Notes: generated by a model from the sequence alone, not told the origin. Shown: positions 36,021 to 44,706, numbered from the stretch's first letter. The stretch is 64,000 nt of DNA from Methylotenera_A sp031417915 (GCA_031417915.1 JANOWN010000051.1:11558-75557), one strand, 5' to 3'. A program made the numbers and translations.

Positions 36021-36489
36021 TCTGTGGAAAATGCTGTTCTAACACTGCACTAATTTGTTCAATCCCTTGTAAAACGCCCGCTTCAAACTCACCTTTTCTG
36101 AATAAAGCTTCCATTTCGCGACAAATATCTTCCCAGCCTTCTTTGCCCAAATGCTGATGAATACCGCGATCTCCCACAATTTCCACGTCGCGGTCGGCCA
36201 GCAGCAAGTAAATCAACACGCCGTTGTTATATTCCGTATCCCAAATATTTAGGCGGCCAAAAAGCTCAATGGCACGTTTTTTTGGCGTTTTTTTAAATAC
36301 AATTTCGTATGGATGCAAACCCGCTTCCACCACAAAACGAATCTCGCCCGCATGTTTTTTCTCGCTCGCGGCAATGGCTTTTTCGATATTGTGTAAAGCC
36401 TCAGCCGAAAAATGGCTTTTGACTTGCCACGGATGACTGAACATGTGTTTAAAAAAACGAATGATAGGATTCTGTCTTTTCATTGCCAA
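35974..36489 (-). CDS. TPM domain protein (short form)
   Basis: The 171 residues contain a TPM (YgcG/DUF477) phosphatase-like domain: the KAIAASEKKHAGEIRFVVE stretch and the NGVLIYLLLADRDVEIVGDRGIH core. It lacks a signal peptide and membrane helices, unlike the longer paralogue directly upstream, and has an N-terminal basic segment. Tandem TPM proteins next to LemA are common in Proteobacteria; their job is unknown, with links to envelope homeostasis. Confidence 0.82.
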   Translation of the reverse strand: MAMKRQNPIIRFFKHMFSHPWQVKSHFSAEALHNIEKAIAASEKKHAGEIRFVVEAGLHPYEIVFKKTPKKRAIELFGRLNIWDTEYNNGVLIYLLLADRDVEIVGDRGIHQHLGKEGWEDICREMEALFRKGEFEAGVLQGIEQISAVLEQHFPQNGASKNEISNKPLIF

Positions 36490-36498
36490 TCTCCGCTT

Positions 36499-37341
36499 TT
36501 ACCAATCACCACTCGCCCCGCCGCCGCCAAAATCGCCACCACCACCGCCCCAACTGCTCGAGCTGCCGCCACCAGACCAACCGCCGCCGTAGCCATTCAT
36601 GCCGCGTCCGCCCAACATCATGGTGATAAAAAACGCGATGATGCCAAAAATTGCCGCGCCGCCAAGCGCCACGCCTAGCAAGGCCACCAAGCCGCCCAAC
36701 AAACCGCCATTGAGCGCGCTGCCAAAAAATGTGCCGAACATGCCGCGCAACACCAAGCCAGTAATCAGCCCACCAAACAGCAGCATTGGCAAAATATCCA
36801 TCACGCCAATGCCGCTAAATTCTGGCGTGCCCGGCTCGGGCAGCGGCTCACCATCTACCAAGCCGATGAGCTTATCGACACCCGCATCCAAGCCACCGTA
36901 AAAATCACCTTGCTTAAATTTAGGTGAGATCACTTCCGAGATGATGCGCTTGGCATACAAATCGGGAATCGCGCCTTCTAAGCCGTAGCCGACTTCAATG
37001 CGCAACTTTCGGTCATCTTTTGCAATTAAAACCAGCACGCCATCATCGACTTTTTCGCGGCCTATTTTCCATTTTTCGACGACGCGAATCGCATATTGCG
37101 CGATGTCTTCTGGCTGTGTGCTGGGGACGATGAGCAGCGCGATTTGGCTGCTTTTTTTTGCTTCAAACGCCGCTAATTTTTGCTCTAGCTGTGCTTGTTC
37201 GGCTTGCGATAAAGTTTGTGTTAAATCAGTAACGCGGCTAGAAAGTTCGGGGATTGCAACAAGTTCAGCAAACGCAAAGCTTGATGCCAAAGAAAGCATC
37301 AAGCTAAGCGCATACAGAATCGCTTTAAATTTATAAAACAC
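36499..37341 (-). CDS. TPM domain membrane protein (YgcG-like)
   Basis: The 280 residues have a signal peptide (about 1-25), a periplasmic TPM domain with RVTDLTQTLS, DGVLVLIAKDDRKLRIEVGYGLEG, then two or three membrane helices (about 180-240) and a low-complexity Gly/Ser/Trp tail (GGGGDFGGGGASGDW type), which is the usual YgcG architecture. It is between lemA and the shorter TPM gene on the same strand, forming a lemA-TPM-TPM operon. Confidence 0.9.
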   Translation of the reverse strand: MFYKFKAILYALSLMLSLASSFAFAELVAIPELSSRVTDLTQTLSQAEQAQLEQKLAAFEAKKSSQIALLIVPSTQPEDIAQYAIRVVEKWKIGREKVDDGVLVLIAKDDRKLRIEVGYGLEGAIPDLYAKRIISEVISPKFKQGDFYGGLDAGVDKLIGLVDGEPLPEPGTPEFSGIGVMDILPMLLFGGLITGLVLRGMFGTFFGSALNGGLLGGLVALLGVALGGAAIFGIIAFFITMMLGGRGMNGYGGGWSGGGSSSSWGGGGGDFGGGGASGDW

Positions 37342-37363
37342 AATAAACTGCTAAAAAGCTAGC

Positions 37364-37963
37364 TTATTTCTTATCACCAAACTCAACTTTTGGCGCACTC
37401 GAAATCGCTTTTTCATTTTCTACCGTAAACGTTGGTTTAGCTTTGTAACCAAACATCATCGCCGTTAAATTATTAGGAAAGCTACGCACAGACACGTTGT
37501 AATCTTTAATCGTCTCAATGTAGCGATTTCGCGCCACAGTCACACGATTTTCTGTGCCTTCCAACTGTGCTTGCAAATCTCTAAAACCTTGGTCGGCTTT
37601 CAAATTTGGGTAATTTTCTGCCACGGCCATTAAGCGAGATAACGCACCTGTTAATTGGCCTTGCGCAGCTTGAAATTTCGCAAACGCTTCTGGATCGTTC
37701 AACAATTCTGGCGTTACTTGCATGCTGCCCACTTTGCTACGGGCGTTCGCCACGTCAGTCAGCACTTCTTTTTCGTGCTCTGCATAACCTTTGACGGTTT
37801 CTACCAAATTTGGCACCAAATCAGCACGACGTTGATATTGGTTTAGCACTTCTGACCAACTGGCTTTGGCTTCTTCATCTAAGCTTTGAAACGTGTTGTA
37901 GCCGCAGCCCGAAAGGCTGAGCAACATAATGAGCGGTAATAATTTTGTCCAAAAAGTATGCAT
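37364..37963 (-). CDS. lemA: LemA family protein
   Basis: The 199 residues carry a lipoprotein-like signal with lipobox LSGC (Cys20), which is a common LemA variant, then the long-helix LemA fold with WSEVLNQYQRRADLVPNLVETVKGYA and VARNRYIETIKDYN. It precedes the TPM genes by 22 bases. Function in the envelope is poorly known. Confidence 0.93.
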   Translation of the reverse strand: MHTFWTKLLPLIMLLSLSGCGYNTFQSLDEEAKASWSEVLNQYQRRADLVPNLVETVKGYAEHEKEVLTDVANARSKVGSMQVTPELLNDPEAFAKFQAAQGQLTGALSRLMAVAENYPNLKADQGFRDLQAQLEGTENRVTVARNRYIETIKDYNVSVRSFPNNLTAMMFGYKAKPTFTVENEKAISSAPKVEFGDKK

Positions 37964-38026
37964 TTTTTAACTCCTTTTTTAATTAGTAACAAATACTTGG
38001 TATAAATAAGGCCAATTGCATCAAAT

Positions 38027-38548
38027 TCAAGTAGCCAGCAAACTTTGCGCTATGCACAAATCATCCCACGTTTTCGCCTTATTTGGCAAATGTTGCAACA
38101 TGTCACTCGTGTCATAAGTGACAATGAGCGGAATGTTTTGATAAACATGCGTTTTACCGCGCAATTGTTCTAACGATTCTGTAGAACTTAACAATTGCTG
38201 TGCCACAGTTTCACCCATCGCAATCATTACTTTTGCTTCGCTAATATTCTCCAGCGAGATTTTATTGGTTTTTGAAATCTTTAAAACATGCAAAATATTT
38301 TTAAATAATATGCTCTGCAAGCCAATATCCATGAGGTTTGCAGGCATGCTGTTTTGGCAAATAAAGCACCACCCTTTATCGTCAGAAATGATGAATTCTA
38401 AGCTTGTATTTTCTATGACGACTTCAATCGTAACTTCAACCATCGGTGCATTTTCAGTGATTGGTTGAGCTACTTTCAACGGCGCGCGTAGCTCCCAAGC
38501 AGGTAGCAACTCCAATTCTCGCAGCACATCTTCTCGCGTCATATTCAT
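38027..38548 (-). CDS. HolD-like (DNA polymerase III psi) / degenerate uracil-DNA-glycosylase-fold protein
   Basis: The 173 residues begin with REDVLRELELLPAWELRAPL, which matches the pattern of E. coli psi (R-x3-L-x2-L-x4-W-x-LR-x-P). The C-terminal half (AKVMIAMGETVAQQLL, LRGKTHVY, PLIVTYDTSDMLQHLPNKAKTWDDLC) matches family 4 uracil-DNA glycosylases, but the catalytic GEAPG motif, the Fe-S cysteines and the HPA motif (here YDT) are missing. It overlaps rimI, as holD neighbours rimI in E. coli. Best reading: a clamp-loader psi subunit or glycosylase-derived relative. A palindrome copy lies in antisense at residues about 68-80. Confidence 0.6.
   Translation of the reverse strand: MNMTREDVLRELELLPAWELRAPLKVAQPITENAPMVEVTIEVVIENTSLEFIISDDKGWCFICQNSMPANLMDIGLQSILFKNILHVLKISKTNKISLENISEAKVMIAMGETVAQQLLSSTESLEQLRGKTHVYQNIPLIVTYDTSDMLQHLPNKAKTWDDLCIAQSLLAT
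38310..38347 (+). repeat. 38-bp palindromic element, copy 7 (inside HolD-like gene, antisense)
   Basis: ATGCTCTGCAAGCCAATATC then CATGAGGTTTGCAGGCAT. The host gene is on the minus strand, so it is read in the opposite direction as MPANLMDIGLQSI and still has no stop codon. Confidence 0.85.
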
Positions 38549-39021
38549 AACGCCAAACCCATTAAAACTGCATCTTCGCGGCCAGTTTCGCTTGTTTTTG
38601 GGTCAGCCGGATAATAACCGCGCCGCACTGAAATCTCACAAAAACCCATGTTTTCATATAACGTGATAGCAGAAATATTACTGGGGCGCACTTCTAAAAA
38701 CATATTGGCGGCTTTGTGATTTTTTGCGATTTTTAACATATGCTCTAACAAATAGCGCCCCAAGCCGCGTTTTTGCTGGACTTTGGTGATGCTCAAGTTC
38801 AACAAATGCGCTTCATCCATCACCATCATCATGAGCGCGTAACCTATCATTTTTCCACTTTCTTCCAAAACCCATGCGCTGTAGCCAGAATTCAGCGAAT
38901 CGCTAAAATTACCGCGTGTCCACGGGTGCGAATAAATCGTCGGCTCGATTTGCATAACCGCGTCCAAATCGTCCGTTTGCATCGGACGTAATTGCAAATT
39001 TGGTTTCAATTGCGCGCTCAT
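38545..39021 (-). CDS. rimI: Ribosomal-protein-alanine N-acetyltransferase RimI
   Basis: RimI acetylates the N-terminus of ribosomal protein S18. The 158 residues are a GNAT domain with the acetyl-CoA loop QKRGLGRYLLEHML near residue 90 and the C-terminal YENMGFCEISVRRGYY motif typical of RimI. It overlaps tsaB upstream and the HolD-like gene downstream by four bases each (ATGA type), forming a tightly coupled tsaB-rimI-holD-like group. Confidence 0.94.
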   Translation of the reverse strand: MSAQLKPNLQLRPMQTDDLDAVMQIEPTIYSHPWTRGNFSDSLNSGYSAWVLEESGKMIGYALMMMVMDEAHLLNLSITKVQQKRGLGRYLLEHMLKIAKNHKAANMFLEVRPSNISAITLYENMGFCEISVRRGYYPADPKTSETGREDAVLMGLAL

Positions 39022-39704
39022 AACCGTTGTCCCTGCTCGCGCTCAAGCGATGTCAGCGCAACACGATTGCGAATGTAAATCGGCGCGGCTTCACTGGCAG
39101 GCTTGGCATTACCTGCCGCAAAAATCGGCTGCGCTAAACGCAAAATCGCTTCTGCCGTTGGCGTGACATTCGGCAAAGTTTTCACCACATTTTCACCGTA
39201 AATTTTACCTAAAATTTCACCATAAACCGTCCAACCACTGCCTACACCCGCTGCCCTGCAAGCTAATACTGGCGCGGATTCTGGCTTACATACTTTAGTT
39301 GCGCTAATTTCTTTCCAACTATCTTTTTCTTTTACAAAAGCCGCGTGGTAAATCTCGCCCATGCGCGCATCCAAACATGCGATAACATTTTCTTCACCGC
39401 TCGCTTCTGCCAGCGCCAACAAAGTATTCACGCCGACAACAGGAATATTCGCGCCAAAACCCAAGCCCTGCGCCACGCCACAAGCAATGCGCACGCCCGT
39501 AAACGCGCCTGGACCTGCACCAAACGCAATGCCATCTAAATCACCGAGCTTAACATTTGCCGAATCTAACAAAGCCTGAATTTGCGGCAAGATAAGTGTG
39601 GATGATGCATTACCCGCCTGCTGCATGTGCGTAAAAACTTTATCGCCAAGCTGCAAAGCGAGGGATAGAAATTCGGTCGAGGTATCTAAACTTAATAAAT
39701 TCAT
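39018..39704 (-). CDS. tsaB: tRNA threonylcarbamoyladenosine biosynthesis protein TsaB
   Basis: TsaB partners TsaD/TsaE to make t6A37 in ANN-decoding tRNAs. From the ATG at 39704 the protein has 228 residues with the ASKHA-fold start MNLLSLDTSTEFLSLAL and the GPGAFTGVRIACGVAQGL motif. An open upstream extension lacks family similarity and I leave it out. A degenerate palindrome copy is read in antisense as APVLACRAAG in the C-terminal half. Confidence 0.94.
   Translation of the reverse strand: MNLLSLDTSTEFLSLALQLGDKVFTHMQQAGNASSTLILPQIQALLDSANVKLGDLDGIAFGAGPGAFTGVRIACGVAQGLGFGANIPVVGVNTLLALAEASGEENVIACLDARMGEIYHAAFVKEKDSWKEISATKVCKPESAPVLACRAAGVGSGWTVYGEILGKIYGENVVKTLPNVTPTAEAILRLAQPIFAAGNAKPASEAAPIYIRNRVALTSLEREQGQRL
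39252..39287 (+). repeat. Degenerate 38-bp palindrome (inside tsaB, antisense)
   Basis: TGCCCTGCAAGCTAATA matches the left arm of the consensus; the centre and right arm have drifted. Weak copy. Confidence 0.4.
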
Positions 39705-39726
39705 TTTGCTTACTATTACAAACCTT

Positions 39727-39850
39727 TGAATAACGCAGCGAGCGAAGCGAAGACAAGGCAAAAATTGGCGAAATACCAGAATTTATGGGTTATAAATGAG
39801 GATATTGAGCCGCTTTTTAACACCGTATTCGCAAGCATAGCCGTTATTCA
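39727..39850. repeat. ~120-bp structured TIR element, copy 1
   Basis: A 124-bp unit bounded by perfect 9-bp inverted repeats TGAATAACG (39727-39735) and CGTTATTCA (39842-39850). It has an internal hairpin TTTATgggttATAAA followed by TGAGGAT. The right end contains the stop codon of arfB. Confidence 0.75.
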
Positions 39851-40239
39851 GTTATTTTACCGCGCAATTGCTTTACTTGCTTACGCAATGTCTTACCCTC
39901 TAAACGCCGTTGTTTTGAACCATAACTCGGCTTGGTGGCATAGCGCGTAGGTTTTACCTGGTTTGCCGCATTCACAATCTCATGCAGGCGTTTAATCGCA
40001 TCTTTTTTATTCGCCTCTTGCGTGCGGTATTGCTGGGCTTTAAGAATCAACACACCTTCATCGGTGATGCGATTATCTTTGCTGTGCATTAATCTATTTT
40101 TAAGCCAATCGCTTAAGCTAGAAGCGTGAATATCAAAGCGCAAATGAATCGCGCTGGAAACTTTATTCACGTTTTGCCCACCCGCACCCTGCGCGCGGAT
40201 AGCAGTGAGTTCATATTCAGTTTCAGGGATTAATAGCAT
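39844..40239 (-). CDS. arfB: Peptidyl-tRNA hydrolase ArfB (YaeJ-like ribosome rescue factor)
   Basis: ArfB enters the A site of stalled ribosomes and releases the nascent chain. Starting at the ATG at 40239 the protein has 131 residues, with the catalytic GGQ loop (GAGGQNVNKV, GGQ at 20-22) and a basic C-terminal tail (KQRRLEGKTLRKQVKQLRGK) that occupies the mRNA channel. Without the recognition domains of RF1/RF2 it is not a termination factor. The start overlaps the previous gene by 17 bases. Confidence 0.93.
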   Translation of the reverse strand: MLLIPETEYELTAIRAQGAGGQNVNKVSSAIHLRFDIHASSLSDWLKNRLMHSKDNRITDEGVLILKAQQYRTQEANKKDAIKRLHEIVNAANQVKPTRYATKPSYGSKQRRLEGKTLRKQVKQLRGKITE

Positions 40240-40612
40240 TATTTTTGGCTTTAATCTTGATGCAATCTTCATGTGTGGCGGGCCAGCTCTCTTCTGGCTC
40301 CTCATTTTGTTCATAAACTGTGCCTGCGTCACCTTTTGTCCACCAAGTCACATATCTATCGTCGGAGTATTTTGCGCCTGAGGCCGAAACTGCTTGTGGC
40401 AAAGTGTAAGTCTTGCCATTTAATTTCACTTTAACAAACCCCAAACTATCATCAGACAAGCTGTAATAACGCACATCAAGCCTAGTTTTATCGGCACATT
40501 GATAGCTTGCAGAAGCTTGTAGAATCACGCCCAATGGTAGTGGCATTTTTTTGGCTTGTGCAAGACCTATTGTGCCAATGAACAAAGCTAACATTAGGCT
40601 GATTTTTTTCAT
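40223..40612 (-). CDS. MliC-like periplasmic lysozyme inhibitor family protein
   Basis: The 129 residues have a signal peptide (cut after AQA near residue 20) without a lipobox. The mature domain contains YQCADKTRLDVRYY, a GKTYTLPQAVSASGAKYSD stretch and WTKGDAGTVYE, the pattern of MliC/PliC inhibitors of C-type lysozyme, with Cys pairs near 39 and 117. Most MliC are lipoproteins; this one looks soluble periplasmic. Confidence 0.72.
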   Translation of the reverse strand: MKKISLMLALFIGTIGLAQAKKMPLPLGVILQASASYQCADKTRLDVRYYSLSDDSLGFVKVKLNGKTYTLPQAVSASGAKYSDDRYVTWWTKGDAGTVYEQNEEPEESWPATHEDCIKIKAKNNAINP

Positions 40613-40669
40613 TTTAATCCTTAATTTAATTGCAAAATGATTTAACGCAGGTACTGCTAAAAAGTCTCA

Positions 40670-42619
40670 TCAAGTATCATTTGTTTTGAAAAACGCTTCT
40701 ACATCCGCCAGCTCTTTAGTCCGCCTAAACGGCGGCAAACTTTGCCAAATGCGCTTGCCATAAGGCTTGGTGATTAGGCGCGGGTCACAAATCACCAACA
40801 CGCCTCTATCCGTTTCATCGCGTATCAGCCGCCCTGCGCCTTGTTTTAGCGTAATTACCGAATACGGTAATTGGTATTCCATAAACGCGTTTTTTCCTTC
40901 TTCGTTCATTTTATCAATGCGCGCAGAAAGCACGGGGTCATCCGGCGGGGCGAACGGCAGTTTATCGATAATCACCACTGACAGCGCTTCACCGCGCACA
41001 TCAACACCTTCCCAAAAGCTCTGTGAGCCTACCAACACGGCATTGCCATGCGCGCGAAAGCGTTCCAATAATTCCGTCCGCGTGCTTTCGCCTTGTAATA
41101 ACAGCGGGTATTCCATGCCTTTGCTTGAAAATTCTTCTTTAAGCAGTGCATGCACCTCGCGCATCGCGCGCAGGCTGGTACACAGCACAAACGCGCGGCC
41201 ACGACTGGCTTGGATGACAGGCAACGCAACCGCCGCAACCGCCGCAGTATAGCCAGAACTGTTAGGGTCAGGCATGCCATCAGGCGCATATAATAAGGCT
41301 TGCAGGCCATAGTCAAATGGGCTTTCCCAAAAACCTGTAGTCGCATCATGCAAACCCATTTGCGCAATGTAATGGCTAAAATCACTTTTAACTGCCAACG
41401 TGGCTGATGTAAAAATCCAAGCGCGAGGTTGCGCGTTGAGTTGTTTGCTAAAGCCATCTGCCACGCTGAGCGGCGTTGCGTGTAACTGCACAGATTGCGT
41501 AAAAACTTCCACCCAGCGCACTAAATTGGCGTTCTCGGCTTTAAGCCATCGTGTGAGTTGCAACAGTAATTCTTCGCCGCGTTGCCAATATTTTTCTAAC
41601 ATCGGGTCGCGCGCCGCTTGGCTTTCTAGCACTTTTGTAAGGTCTTTTAACGTGGTTTGCATGTCGCTAAAAGCGGCTTCAAAACCTTTTAGCGCTAACG
41701 CTTTATTCACAGGCAAGCGCGAGCCTTCATAAGCAAATACCAGCCGAAAATCTTTGCAGGCTTTTTCCAGCTTAGGAATTGCTTCACCCAAAGCCACGCA
41801 ATCTTTCGCCAAGCTCAAATGTGCAATAGTGCTATCACGCGCCAGTTCTATGAGTTGACTGGTAGAAATATCCTCACCAAAAAACAGCCCCGCCACTTCG
41901 GGCAATTGATGCGCTTCATCGAAAATCACTGTGTTGGCGCTAGGTAAGAGCTCAGTCACGCCTTCATCCCGTAGCATCACATCGGCAAAAAACAGGTGAT
42001 GATTCACCACCACGACATCGGCTGCCAGCGCCTTTTTACGCGCTTCCATCACAAAACATTCTTTATAAAAATTACAATCTTGGCCTAAGCAATTATCGCG
42101 GGTTGAAGTTACGTTTAGCCAAATCGTGGCGTTTTCTGGCACTTCGGTAAGTTCGGCTTTGTCGCCCGTTTTGCTATTCTCAGCAAAGTTTTTAATCAAA
42201 TGCACATACTTTGCATCTTCGCGGCTGGCAAAACGACCACTATTGGCGGCGGCTTCTAAATGATAATGACAGACATAGTTAGAACGACCTTTTAGCATGG
42301 CCACCGTGACAGGCACTTTGAGAGCATCGCGCACATTGGGCAGGTCGCGGCTAAATAACTGGTCCTGTAAATTTTTTGTACCAGTGGAAATAATCACTTT
42401 TCCACCCGACAACAACGCCGGTACCAAATAAGCAAACGTTTTGCCTGTGCCGGTACCTGCCTCTGCGATTAACTGCTTATTGCCTTTAATGGCGGCTTCA
42501 ATCGCTAGCGCCATTTCTAGCTGTTGTGTGCGCTCGCTAAAGCCTTCTATCGCGGTTTCTAGCGCGCCGCCTTGCTTAAAAATTGGTATTAACTGAGAGG
42601 ATTGTTGATTTTGGGACAT
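40670..42619 (-). CDS. ATP-dependent DNA helicase, DinG/YoaA (XPD-like) family
   Basis: The 649 residues are a superfamily 2 Fe-S helicase: Walker A AEAGTGTGKT near residue 52, four cysteines around the CLGQDCNFYKEC cluster (about 177-188 plus an upstream Cys), DEAH near 233, and C-terminal motifs including VLVGSQSFWEGVDVRG and QGAGRLIRDETDRGV. Length and the Fe-S insert fit YoaA/DinG. It acts in DNA repair, unwinding 5'-3'. Confidence 0.92.
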   Translation of the reverse strand: MSQNQQSSQLIPIFKQGGALETAIEGFSERTQQLEMALAIEAAIKGNKQLIAEAGTGTGKTFAYLVPALLSGGKVIISTGTKNLQDQLFSRDLPNVRDALKVPVTVAMLKGRSNYVCHYHLEAAANSGRFASREDAKYVHLIKNFAENSKTGDKAELTEVPENATIWLNVTSTRDNCLGQDCNFYKECFVMEARKKALAADVVVVNHHLFFADVMLRDEGVTELLPSANTVIFDEAHQLPEVAGLFFGEDISTSQLIELARDSTIAHLSLAKDCVALGEAIPKLEKACKDFRLVFAYEGSRLPVNKALALKGFEAAFSDMQTTLKDLTKVLESQAARDPMLEKYWQRGEELLLQLTRWLKAENANLVRWVEVFTQSVQLHATPLSVADGFSKQLNAQPRAWIFTSATLAVKSDFSHYIAQMGLHDATTGFWESPFDYGLQALLYAPDGMPDPNSSGYTAAVAAVALPVIQASRGRAFVLCTSLRAMREVHALLKEEFSSKGMEYPLLLQGESTRTELLERFRAHGNAVLVGSQSFWEGVDVRGEALSVVIIDKLPFAPPDDPVLSARIDKMNEEGKNAFMEYQLPYSVITLKQGAGRLIRDETDRGVLVICDPRLITKPYGKRIWQSLPPFRRTKELADVEAFFKTNDT

Positions 42620-42747
42620 GCCGAAATTATCCCATGAATATGGCTTACGGTTTTGGACGCATGTAAAAAGTATTGCGTTATGCTTTATAAGTTGTTAGCC
42701 TTATGTTGCTGTAAAGTTTCAACTCTGTCATTTTTTTGGGAGGATGT

Positions 42748-43044
42748 ATGGACTTAGCTTTAATTATTCAGTTAATTAGTGGTGCTGTAGGCGGCAACGT
42801 TGCTGGCAATTTGATGAAAAATGCAAGCATGGGCACAGCGCTAAATTCAGTTATTGGCGTTTTAGGCGGCGGCTTGGGCGGTCAATTACTAGGCATGCTG
42901 GGCATGGGCGGCGCAGCTGCAGCTGGTGCTGCAGGCGGCATGGATATTGGTGCTATTATCGCCCAAGTGGCTGGCGGTGGTGTGGGCGGTGGCGTGTTAT
43001 TAGCTATCGTTGGCATGATCAAAAGCGCAATGGCAAAACAATAA
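42748..43044 (+). CDS. Small Gly/Ala-rich hydrophobic protein
   Basis: Unrecognised. Using the ATG at 42748, which follows a strong GGGAGGA site, it encodes 98 residues with an extremely Gly/Ala/Met-rich sequence, a GGxxGG glycine-zipper pattern and two or three likely membrane helices (about 1-20, 33-60, 70-92). An in-frame TTG four codons upstream falls on the ribosome site and is unlikely. It may self-associate in the membrane. It is followed by a terminator. Confidence 0.65.
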   Translation: MDLALIIQLISGAVGGNVAGNLMKNASMGTALNSVIGVLGGGLGGQLLGMLGMGGAAAAGAAGGMDIGAIIAQVAGGGVGGGVLLAIVGMIKSAMAKQ

Positions 43045-43056
43045 GTAAATCAAATT

Positions 43057-43098
43057 AACCTGCCTTAAGATTTTAATTTAGTCTTTAGGGCAGGTTTT
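43057..43098 (+). terminator. Rho-independent terminator after the Gly-rich gene
   Basis: AACCTGCC (43057-43064) pairs with GGCAGGTT (43089-43096), extended by a TTAAGA/TCTTTA stem, then TTTTC. Confidence 0.75.
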
Positions 43099-43113
43099 CT
43101 AGCTTTAGATTCA

Positions 43114-43665
43114 ATGAAAATTCTTACTTTAATTCTATGCTTATTTTTTAGTGCGCCTTTAATGGCAGAAGAGGTATTGTCTGAAAATGCTGAAGGCATC
43201 ACGCTTTATAGCGCGGAAGAAACGAGCGGCCAAACAACGCCTAGCGGCTGGCAGGCCAAAGCGCAGGAAGTGCTAATTAACGCACTAAGTTTGACGGGGA
43301 TTAAATACAAATACGGTGGAAGCAACCCTGATACTGGCTTTGATTGTAGCGGTTTTGTGCGCTATGTGTTTAGCCAAGCCGCTAATTTAACCTTGCCGCC
43401 CACCGCGCGCGCCATTAGCCAAATTGGTAAAACCGTTAAAAAAGACGAATTGCAGCCAGGTGATTTGGTATTTTTTAACACCTTAAAACACGCCTTTTCG
43501 CATGTGGGCATTTACGTGGGCGATAATAAATTTGTGCATGCACCTAGAACTGGCGGCGCTGTGCGGGTAGAAAGCATGCAGACTAGTTATTGGGCCAGCC
43601 GCTATAACGGCGCACAACGGTTAGATAGTGAAGCGAATACAAACGAATTAACTTCTGCCAAATAA
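43114..43665 (+). CDS. C40 family peptidase (NlpC/P60 peptidoglycan endopeptidase)
   Basis: The 183 residues have a signal peptide (cut after LMA near residue 18) and one NlpC/P60 domain with the catalytic cysteine Cys78 (FDCSGFVRYVF), the histidine in HVGIYVGDN (near residue 129) and the third polar residue in KFVHAPRTGG. Such enzymes cut the D-Glu-mDAP bond of peptidoglycan stems. No lipobox is present, so it is probably periplasmic. Confidence 0.93.
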   Translation: MKILTLILCLFFSAPLMAEEVLSENAEGITLYSAEETSGQTTPSGWQAKAQEVLINALSLTGIKYKYGGSNPDTGFDCSGFVRYVFSQAANLTLPPTARAISQIGKTVKKDELQPGDLVFFNTLKHAFSHVGIYVGDNKFVHAPRTGGAVRVESMQTSYWASRYNGAQRLDSEANTNELTSAK

Positions 43666-43678
43666 ATCTATTTTTAAC

Positions 43679-43716
43679 ATGCCCTGCAGACCGCATGGAT
43701 ATTGGCTCGCAGGGCG
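43679..43716 (-). repeat. 38-bp palindromic element, copy 8 (intergenic)
   Basis: ATGCCCTGCAGACCGCATGG then ATATTGGCTCGCAGGGCG, between the NlpC/P60 gene and the convergent ferritin-like gene, where it could also act as a terminator stem. Confidence 0.88.
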
Positions 43717-43747
43717 TTTATTTTAACTTAATTATTCATGAGGCTAT

Positions 43748-44209
43748 TTATTCGTGAAACTTGGCTAAATCGCCAGGTTTACGCAGCATTTTATCCACTT
43801 CGCCTAAATGTAACTCTTCTTGGTAAATCATCTCACGCGCGTATTCTTCTAGCATCACAGAATCGCCTTCCACCAATTTCAACAAGGCTTTGTAAGCATT
43901 TAGCGAAACCGTTTCATGCGCCAAAGATTCGCGCAAAATATCGCCAATATCGTGATTATGCGTTTCTAATAGCGGGCCAATGGAAAGTGAAGGATGTCCG
44001 CCCAAATGCGTAATCAACTCACCCGCTTTTTCAGCATGCGTGAGCGATTCCGCCGATTGGCCACGCAGCCACGACACAATTGGGATGCGGTTGTAGCCAA
44101 ATACCATCAGTGAATAATGCGTGTAGCGCACCACGCCCGCCAACTCAAGCTCTAATATTAAATTTAATGCCCTGGTAACTGGGGTGGTATTGCCGTGATT
44201 GTCAGCCAT
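43748..44209 (-). CDS. Ferritin-like (bacterioferritin-type) protein
   Basis: The 153 residues are a four-helix bundle with ferritin-like metal ligand pattern: Glu in LELELAGVVRYTHYS, HAEKAGELI, HETVSLNAY and YQEELHLGEV. This fits the ferritin-like/bacterioferritin (cytochrome b1) superfamily used for iron storage or redox protection. No haem-binding Met could be assigned with confidence. Confidence 0.85.
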   Translation of the reverse strand: MADNHGNTTPVTRALNLILELELAGVVRYTHYSLMVFGYNRIPIVSWLRGQSAESLTHAEKAGELITHLGGHPSLSIGPLLETHNHDIGDILRESLAHETVSLNAYKALLKLVEGDSVMLEEYAREMIYQEELHLGEVDKMLRKPGDLAKFHE

Positions 44210-44304
44210 CTCATACTCCTTTATATTAATAACAAGTGCAGTCTAGCGCAAATAAAAAACCTTTGCAGAACTGCAAATAATTCGCATTTCCAGTCGCAAT
44301 TACT

Positions 44305-44580
44305 TTACTTATCGCTATGTCCTAGATCTCTAGCTGGGTCTATCACATCGCGAACGATCTGCTTTAGCTCCTTCGACTCTGGAAAACGCCCCGCCTCTTT
44401 TCGGCTAAATATCACCGCGCCATTCAAGCGAACCTCAAACACGCCGCCAGTGCCAGGACACAAACTGACAGCACTTAGATCTGCCTCAAAAGTCGTTAGC
44501 AGCTCTTGCGCCAGCCAAGCTGCGCGCAGCAGCCATCTGCATTGTGTACAATAGTTAATTTCTACTGTGTTTTTAAGCAT
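44305..44580 (-). CDS. SelT/SelW/SelH (Rdx) family protein
   Basis: With the ATG at 44580 (GGAG site upstream) the protein has 91 residues. It contains an N-terminal VEINYCTQCRWLLRAAWLAQ segment with a CxxC redox pair and the GTGGVFEVRLNG strand, as in bacterial Rdx/SelW-like thioredoxin-fold proteins in which Sec is replaced by Cys. The longer open frame upstream lacks family similarity. Function: putative redox protein. Confidence 0.88.
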   Translation of the reverse strand: MLKNTVEINYCTQCRWLLRAAWLAQELLTTFEADLSAVSLCPGTGGVFEVRLNGAVIFSRKEAGRFPESKELKQIVRDVIDPARDLGHSDK

Positions 44581-44706
44581 TCCCGCTCCAAAAATAATTG
44601 ATTGCGCACTATTAAAAGCCCTTGAAATAGCGCAAAATGAACCTATATTTAATTGTATGCTCTGATGTGAGTACTGCAATAGTTTATTTTAATGAAAAGG
44701 GTGTGC

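Noticed and set aside
41297..41332. CCTGCAAGCC ... ATGCGCCTG pattern in the DinG-type helicase (LQALLYAPDG), resembling the 38-bp palindrome.
   Set aside because: The central AATATCC is replaced by TTATTAT and the peptide ALLYAPDG fits what is usual for DinG helicases at this place, so the likeness is probably coincidence.
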